Assembly: GCF_013362815.1 (NCBI RefSeq)
Contig: NZ_JABFVK010000013.1
Location: forward strand, 62,001-126,000
Length of the DNA stretch: 64,000 nt
Reading direction: 5' to 3'
Origin: Hamadaea sp.
Lineage (GTDB): Bacteria; Actinomycetota; Actinomycetes; Mycobacteriales; Micromonosporaceae
Position numbers and translations under genes: made by a program. The notes beneath the pieces were generated by a model. It was not told where the DNA came from. It ran no database searches and saw only the letters and a program-made list of their open reading frames with translations. This document shows, piece after piece, positions 58,311 to 64,000 of this stretch. The stretch's first letter is position 1. Each line of letters opens with the position of its first letter.

Positions 58311-60272
58311 TCAGGTCTTGGGCAGCCAGATCCGCATCGTGGCCGGTCCCTGGCGGCCCCAGCGGTGATAGGGAATCAGTCGCAGCGTCGTCGGGGTCCG
58401 GGCTCCGCCCGCCGCCGCGTCGCCGTAGGGCCACGCGGCGGGAGCGGTCTGTTCGAGCACGGCGGAGACGGAGACCGTGCTCTGCTCGGGGTTCTTCTCG
58501 TGCTCCGCCGGGGAGACGGCGGCGTAGTCCGCCGGGAGAACGGCGGTGTCGACCCGCACCCGGTCCAGGTCGAGCTGCGCGTCGAGCGACTCGGCGCACA
58601 GGACGATCGGGCCGCGTTCGACCGCGACACAGTCGCGCACGGCGTCGATGCGAGGGTCGGGGTGCGTGAACCGGGGGTGGATCGGCAGCCAGAGGACGAT
58701 CTCGTCGCCCGCCCGGAACTGCCGCCGGACGACCACGCGGCCTACTGAACCGACAGCATCGCCCGATACGGGCTGCGGAACTCCGTTGACCGTGAGGGTG
58801 GCCCCGCTACCGGCCCAGTTCGGCAGCCGCAGGCCCACCCCCCATTCGCCGCCGGAGGTCTCGGTGACCCGGATCCGGACGCCCCCGCTGTCCGGGTACG
58901 CGGTCGTCACCGAGAGTCCCACCGGCCGCCCGTCGGCCAACCGCGTACGCACCTCGGCGTCGCCGTATTGCAGGAGGTGCACTTCGTCGTCGGTGGCCGC
59001 GGCGAAGTACGCCGACAGGCTGGCGATCAGCCGCGCGGTGTTGCCGAGGCAGCAGGACACCTCGAACCAGGGCGCGCGGGGACCGCCGCCGAAGCCGAGT
59101 TGTTCCTGGTCGTCCGGCACCACCGCGGTCGGCGTACGCTGATGCAGCGTGTTGGCGTAGAAGAAGGACCGGCCGTCGTCGCCCAGCGAGGTCGCGACCA
59201 CGTTGTACAGCACGCGTTCGATGACGTCGGCGTACCGGGACCGGCCGGTGGCGAGCAGCAGCCGCCAGGCGAGCATGACGGTGGCGACGCCGGCGCAGGT
59301 CTCGGAGTAGGCGCGGTCCGACGGCAGGACGAAGTCGTCGCCGAAGGCCTCGTCTTCGTGCCGCGAGCCCATGCCGCCCGTCAGATACGTACGCCGGGCC
59401 AGCGTGTGGTCGAACTGCTCGATGATCGCGCCCAGCAGGTCGTCGTCGCCGGTCTCGACCGCCACGTCCACCGCGCCGGCGGCGAGGTAGAGCGCGCGGA
59501 CGGCGTGACCGCGGAAGGTGTGCGCCTGCCGGATCGGCACGTCGTCGCTGAAGTAGGACCAGCCGAACTGATGCGGCGGCAGGCTGCGGTGGCCCCGGCG
59601 GCGCAGGAACAACGCAGCCTGGTCCAGGTATCGCTGCTCGCTGGTGACCCGGGCGAGCTCGGCCAGGGCCGGCTCGATCTCGGGGTGTCCACACACGACG
59701 GCCGGACCGTCCGGGCCGAAGGTCTCGCAGACGTGGTCGGCGGCCCGCTGAGCGACGGTCAGCAGATCGTCCCCGCCGGTCGTACGCGTCCGCGCCACGG
59801 CCGCCTGCAGGAGGTGCCCGGTGCAGTAGAGCTCGTGCCCCCAGGACAGGTCGCTGTAGCGGGCGCGCTGCCCGGGGCCGCCGAACGCGGTGTGCAGGTA
59901 GCCGTCGGCGGCCTGAGCCCCCGCGAACAAGGTCGTCAGCTCGGCGATCTCGCGGTCGCGGCCGGGCGTCGGCTGCCGTCCGTTCTCCCAGGACATCGCC
60001 TCGACGAGCTTGTACACCTCGGAGTCGGTGAACTCCCGGCCCCGGCGGTCGGCGTTGGCGTCCCCGTCGCGCAGGAACGATCCCGTCCAGCCGAGCTTGT
60101 CCATCCACACTCGACCGTGGTCGAGCGTCGCACTGCCGATCAGGTGCTGCCGCCGGCTCCAGAAGCCCCCGGTGATCCGCACCTCGGCCAGGCCGAGCGG
60201 GCGCAGCGCGCCGCGTGACGGCACGACAGGCCGCCCTCCCGTGAGGTCGGCGGGGCGGGCCGTCACCGTCAT
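58311..60272 (-). CDS. Cytosolic beta-L-arabinofuranosidase, GH127 family
   Basis: 653 residues, typical GH127 length. Zinc/thiol site: 'YSETCAGVA' (Glu324, Cys326) and 'VSCCLGN' (Cys407, Cys408), the positions known as Glu338, Cys340, Cys417 and Cys418 in Bifidobacterium HypBA1. The N-terminus 'VRITGGFWSRRQHLIGSATLDHGRVWMDKLGW' matches the family start, and no signal peptide is present. It hydrolyses beta-L-arabinofuranosides inside the cell after uptake. AAGGAGG precedes ATG 60272. First gene of the - strand operon, directly beside the LacI operator. Confidence 0.92.
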   Translation of the reverse strand: MTVTARPADLTGGRPVVPSRGALRPLGLAEVRITGGFWSRRQHLIGSATLDHGRVWMDKLGWTGSFLRDGDANADRRGREFTDSEVYKLVEAMSWENGRQPTPGRDREIAELTTLFAGAQAADGYLHTAFGGPGQRARYSDLSWGHELYCTGHLLQAAVARTRTTGGDDLLTVAQRAADHVCETFGPDGPAVVCGHPEIEPALAELARVTSEQRYLDQAALFLRRRGHRSLPPHQFGWSYFSDDVPIRQAHTFRGHAVRALYLAAGAVDVAVETGDDDLLGAIIEQFDHTLARRTYLTGGMGSRHEDEAFGDDFVLPSDRAYSETCAGVATVMLAWRLLLATGRSRYADVIERVLYNVVATSLGDDGRSFFYANTLHQRTPTAVVPDDQEQLGFGGGPRAPWFEVSCCLGNTARLIASLSAYFAAATDDEVHLLQYGDAEVRTRLADGRPVGLSVTTAYPDSGGVRIRVTETSGGEWGVGLRLPNWAGSGATLTVNGVPQPVSGDAVGSVGRVVVRRQFRAGDEIVLWLPIHPRFTHPDPRIDAVRDCVAVERGPIVLCAESLDAQLDLDRVRVDTAVLPADYAAVSPAEHEKNPEQSTVSVSAVLEQTAPAAWPYGDAAAGGARTPTTLRLIPYHRWGRQGPATMRIWLPKT

Positions 60273-60322
60273 CGTGGCCTCCTTGGCGTCTTCGGCGGTC
60301 AGGTGTGTAGGACACGATGCGC

Positions 60323-60340
60323 GCCGAAAACCTTTTCGGC
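60323..60340. promoter_or_regulatory. LacI operator O1 upstream of the GH127 gene
   Basis: GCCGAAAA-CC-TTTTCGGC, perfect 8-bp arms, 51 bases ahead of the GH127 start. Core CGAAA/TTTCG is the same as at O2 and resembles the CGAA-N-TTCG boxes known in Streptomyces xylanase promoters. Confidence 0.7.
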
Positions 60341-60433
60341 AATACGTCCCCCGCGTTACGAACTGATAACGGCACATCGAGCGATCACAGGGATTGACAA
60401 CGTCGTTACGCTGACCGCAACGTCGAAATCAAT

Positions 60434-60448
60434 TCGAAAGGCTTTCGA
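60434..60448. promoter_or_regulatory. LacI operator O2 overlapping ribosome site and start of the lacI-type gene
   Basis: TCGAAAG-G-CTTTCGA, perfect 7-bp arms, ends on the A of the ATG at 60448; the ribosome site GAAAGG lies within it. TTGACA at 60394-60399 is the likely -35 of this gene. Negative autoregulation is the natural inference. Confidence 0.7.
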
Positions 60449-61470
60449 TGGGCAGACGGCGGTCGCAACAGGTGACCCTCACCGACGTGGCGCAGCTGGC
60501 GGGCGTCTCGGTCGCCACCGCATCCAAGGCGCTCAACGCCAAGGGCGAAGTCGCGCCGGACACGAGGCAACGCGTACTGCAGGCCGCCGAGCAGTTGGCG
60601 TTCCAGCCGAACGTGCTGGCGCGCGGGCTGATCTCGGGGCGTACGCGGACCATCGGACTGCTCACCGACGAGCTCGCCGGCCGGTTCTCCATCCCCATCC
60701 TGCTGGGCGCGGAGAACGCCCTCGGCAACGAACAGATGTCGGTGCTGCTCTGCGACGCCCGCGGCGATGCCATCCGCCGCCGGCACTACATCCGTACGCT
60801 GGTCGCACGCCAGGTCGACGGGTTCATCGTGGTCGGCGACAGCAACGACGTGACCCCGTCGCTGGGCCGGGAGATCCCGGTCCCGGTCGTGTACGTCTAC
60901 GGCCAGTCGACCGATCCCGACGACCTGTCGCTGCTGGCCGACGACGAGGGCGGCGCGCGCCTGGTCGTGGAGCACCTGATCGCCCAGCGCCGCCGCCGCA
61001 TCGGGCACATCACGGGACCGGAGACCTACCGCGCCGCCCGGGACCGGGTGACCGGCGCCCGGGCCGTGCTCGCCGAGCACGGTCTGAGTCTGGTGGGCGG
61101 CGAGCCGCTCTACGGCGAGTGGTCCCAGCGCTGGGGTCGGCACGCCACCCGGCAATTGCTGACCGCGCATCCGGAGACCGACGCCTTGTTCTGCGGCAAC
61201 GACCAGATCGCCGTGGGCGCTCTGCAAGTGCTGCAGGAGATGGACCGCCGCGTTCCGGACGACGTCGCCGTGGTCGGCTACGACAACTGGGAGGTCCTGG
61301 CGGCCGACTGCCGGCCGCCGTTGACCACAGTGGACTTGAATCTGGAACAGCTCGGCGCGACCGCCGTCCGGCATCTGTTCGCCGCCCTCGACGGCAAGCC
61401 GACCACCGGGGTGCTCCGGCAGCCCTGCCGTCTCGTCGTACGCGAGTCGACCGGTCCCGCGCCGGCCTGA
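60448..61470 (+). CDS. LacI-family transcriptional regulator of the arabinofuranoside locus
   Basis: 340 residues. N-terminal HTH 'VTLTDVAQLAGVSVATASKALNAKGEV' and hinge 'LAFQPNVLARGLISGRTRTIGLL' are classic. The periplasmic-binding-fold core has 'DGFIVVGDSND', 'RRRRIGHITGPETYRAARDRVTGARAVLAEHG' and 'DALFCGNDQIAVGALQVLQE', ending 'LRQPCRLVVRESTGP'. Divergent from GH127 with two palindromes between, so it should repress the operon until an arabinose-containing oligosaccharide or sugar binds. The next gene is convergent, two bases away. Confidence 0.95.
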   Translation: MGRRRSQQVTLTDVAQLAGVSVATASKALNAKGEVAPDTRQRVLQAAEQLAFQPNVLARGLISGRTRTIGLLTDELAGRFSIPILLGAENALGNEQMSVLLCDARGDAIRRRHYIRTLVARQVDGFIVVGDSNDVTPSLGREIPVPVVYVYGQSTDPDDLSLLADDEGGARLVVEHLIAQRRRRIGHITGPETYRAARDRVTGARAVLAEHGLSLVGGEPLYGEWSQRWGRHATRQLLTAHPETDALFCGNDQIAVGALQVLQEMDRRVPDDVAVVGYDNWEVLAADCRPPLTTVDLNLEQLGATAVRHLFAALDGKPTTGVLRQPCRLVVRESTGPAPA

Positions 61471-61471
61471 T

Positions 61472-62632
61472 CTAGATCGCGGAAATCATGACCACGATGA
61501 ATTTCAGGGTTTCCCGGAGCCAGCCGGGCGTGTCCGGCGAGCCGATGATGGAGGCGACGGCGAGCCCCGCTGTAGTCCACACGGGTATGAAGGTCAGCTC
61601 TGCGGCGCCTCTGAGGCGCAGGTACCGAGGGTCCTTTTCGCCGAGCTCCTTACGCCGGCGCGAGGTGACGCGGCAGAGCTGGATGAACCCGAGGACGACG
61701 ACCAGTGCGAAACAGCGTAGATCCGGTTTGCCGAGCAGTTTCCACAACGAGTAGGGGAAGGCCATCACAATCGCGAGGAGCAGCAGGTACAACAGCCCGT
61801 AGAGGCCGCGGGCCAGCACCGAGTACACGCCGTGGCCGCTCTGGTACTCGACCTCGTCTGCCGCCTCCGGTAGAAGGATCATGACGGGAAGCATCAGGAA
61901 CTGCATCGCGAGGAAGGCGACCGCGACGTCGATCCGCAGGAGGCCGAAGGCGGCCAGGGCCAAGGCGACCGCCGCCGCCGCGACCAGGTTCGCAGCGAGT
62001 TCGATGGAGATGGTCCGGGCGAGCCGCGCGGTGCGATCCGCGTGCCGTCGGGAGGCCCGGACGTCGACCGTCACCAAGACGGCCAGTGCGGCGGCCGGAA
62101 GAAGCACGCCCGCCACCGCCGCGACGGTTATCGGCAGGCTGCTCGCCACCGAGCCGTCCGCCACGGCGATCAGCCACGAACCGCTCAGCACGACGACGGT
62201 GCTCAGTAGATTGACGCCGACGTCGCGAGCGAACTTGAACCAGATCAGCAGGGGGAGCGCCAAGATCAGCGCGGCCGCGATGACCATCTCCGGACCCGGC
62301 CCGATTCGGCCGGTGACCAGCAGGAGCAGCCAGACCAAGGCGGCGGCGAACAGGTTCGCGACGACGTTGACGCCGAGGTCGCGCAGCTTGCCCAGCAGAG
62401 GGTCGCTCTCCCACCAGGTGATGAGGACGGCCGCCCCGATGGCGCTGACGACGGCGACCGTCACTGCGATGGCGGCGATGCCGGTGGAACGGGGAAGGTG
62501 TGCCAGTCCACGATCGGCGGCGATCAGCCAGCCGCCGACGAGCATGGCGAGGGTGCCCGACGCGTTGAGGACCACGTCGCGAGTCAGTGGTGCTCCGTCA
62601 GCGCGGAGCCGTTGCAGTACGCCGGATGCCAC
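61472..62632 (-). CDS. Multi-pass membrane protein of unknown function
   Basis: 386 residues with about ten hydrophobic helices, including 'GIAAIAVTVAVVSAIGAAVLI', 'LGVNVVANLFAAALVWLLLLV', 'MVIAAALILALPLLIWFKF', 'VGVNLLSTVVVLSGSWLIAV' and 'LLYLLLLAIVMAFPYSLWKLL'. 'VDVRASRRHADRTARLARTISIELAANLVAA' lies between halves; 'DLGVNVVANL', 'DVGVNLLSTV' and 'SIELAANLVA' look like an internal threefold repeat (V-N-L). I do not recognise the family. Divergent from the xylanase gene; GTG 62632. Confidence 0.7.
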   Translation of the reverse strand: MASGVLQRLRADGAPLTRDVVLNASGTLAMLVGGWLIAADRGLAHLPRSTGIAAIAVTVAVVSAIGAAVLITWWESDPLLGKLRDLGVNVVANLFAAALVWLLLLVTGRIGPGPEMVIAAALILALPLLIWFKFARDVGVNLLSTVVVLSGSWLIAVADGSVASSLPITVAAVAGVLLPAAALAVLVTVDVRASRRHADRTARLARTISIELAANLVAAAAVALALAAFGLLRIDVAVAFLAMQFLMLPVMILLPEAADEVEYQSGHGVYSVLARGLYGLLYLLLLAIVMAFPYSLWKLLGKPDLRCFALVVVLGFIQLCRVTSRRRKELGEKDPRYLRLRGAAELTFIPVWTTAGLAVASIIGSPDTPGWLRETLKFIVVMISAI

Positions 62633-62639
62633 GCGTTAA

Positions 62640-64000
<1,361 letters not shown>

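Overview
The window is a 64 kb stretch of very GC-rich actinobacterial chromosome. Codon third positions are almost all G or C, GTG starts are common, many short TCS/ECF/MarR/LacI regulator modules are present, and secreted enzymes carry Tat or Sec signals with LamG, ricin-B or discoidin domains. The content and the extreme abundance of the string GCGTACGC suggest a Micromonosporaceae-like soil actinomycete; this assignment is inference, since no rRNA is present. I see no tRNA, rRNA, CRISPR, transposase or prophage structural genes.

Layout. 1-3.3 kb: the 3' end of a DipZ-like thioredoxin gene, an ECF41-type sigma factor divergent from a small membrane protein, and a MarR/DoxX pair with a readable operator. 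3.7-9.25 kb: an amino-sugar locus (MFS transporter, GntR/HutC regulator, signal-less GH9 enzyme, SIS-domain protein, BadF-type sugar kinase). 9.46-11.1 kb: serine hydrolase, XRE regulator, membrane protein. 11.1-13.0 kb: MarR plus FAD oxidase. 13.1-18.3 kb: ABC exporter (two permeases and an ATPase) divergent from a NarL-type two-component system. 18.5-23.9 kb: an 1815-residue single-chain biotin-dependent carboxylase. 24.2-31.2 kb: polysaccharide deacetylase-like lipoprotein, RsbW-like protein, a DUF2156 (MprF-like) membrane enzyme with two partners, and a divergent OmpR-type two-component pair. 31.3-46.3 kb: mostly single housekeeping or stress genes (signal-less lysozyme and LysM peptidase pair, TauE, SDR, P450, CorA, peptidase E, SnoaL-LUD fusion, secreted metalloprotease). 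46.6-49.1 kb: aminopeptidase N. 49.2-61.5 kb: a LacI-controlled arabinofuranoside-type glycan locus (two GH127-like enzymes, a sugar ABC importer, a large toroid-fold secreted hydrolase). 61.5-64 kb: a multi-pass membrane protein and the 5' part of a secreted GH10 xylanase.

How the genes work together. Two carbohydrate systems stand out. In the GH9 locus, an MFS importer, a cytosolic glycosidase, an isomerase/deaminase-like SIS protein and a kinase form a self-contained uptake-and-catabolism unit. Its operator is two 13-bp direct repeats between leaderless divergent genes. In the 49-61 kb locus, secreted enzymes release sugars, an ABC system imports them, and a cytosolic GH127 trims them. GC hairpins after each segment probably set expression ratios, and LacI palindromes (CGAAA/TTTCG type) sit at the divergent promoter. 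The GH10 xylanase next door points to plant arabinoxylan as the target.

Non-coding DNA is unusually structured. There are three copies of a paired-palindrome element (TTATCC-GGGATAA), two four-box cruciform elements built from GATCA-n-GT-n-CCC-GTGGTC, an 80-bp direct repeat, a 17-bp tandem repeat and several long perfect inverted repeats. These, the ECF41 divergent promoter, the 1815-residue carboxylase and the uncharacterised 1100-residue hydrolase are the best leads for follow-up.
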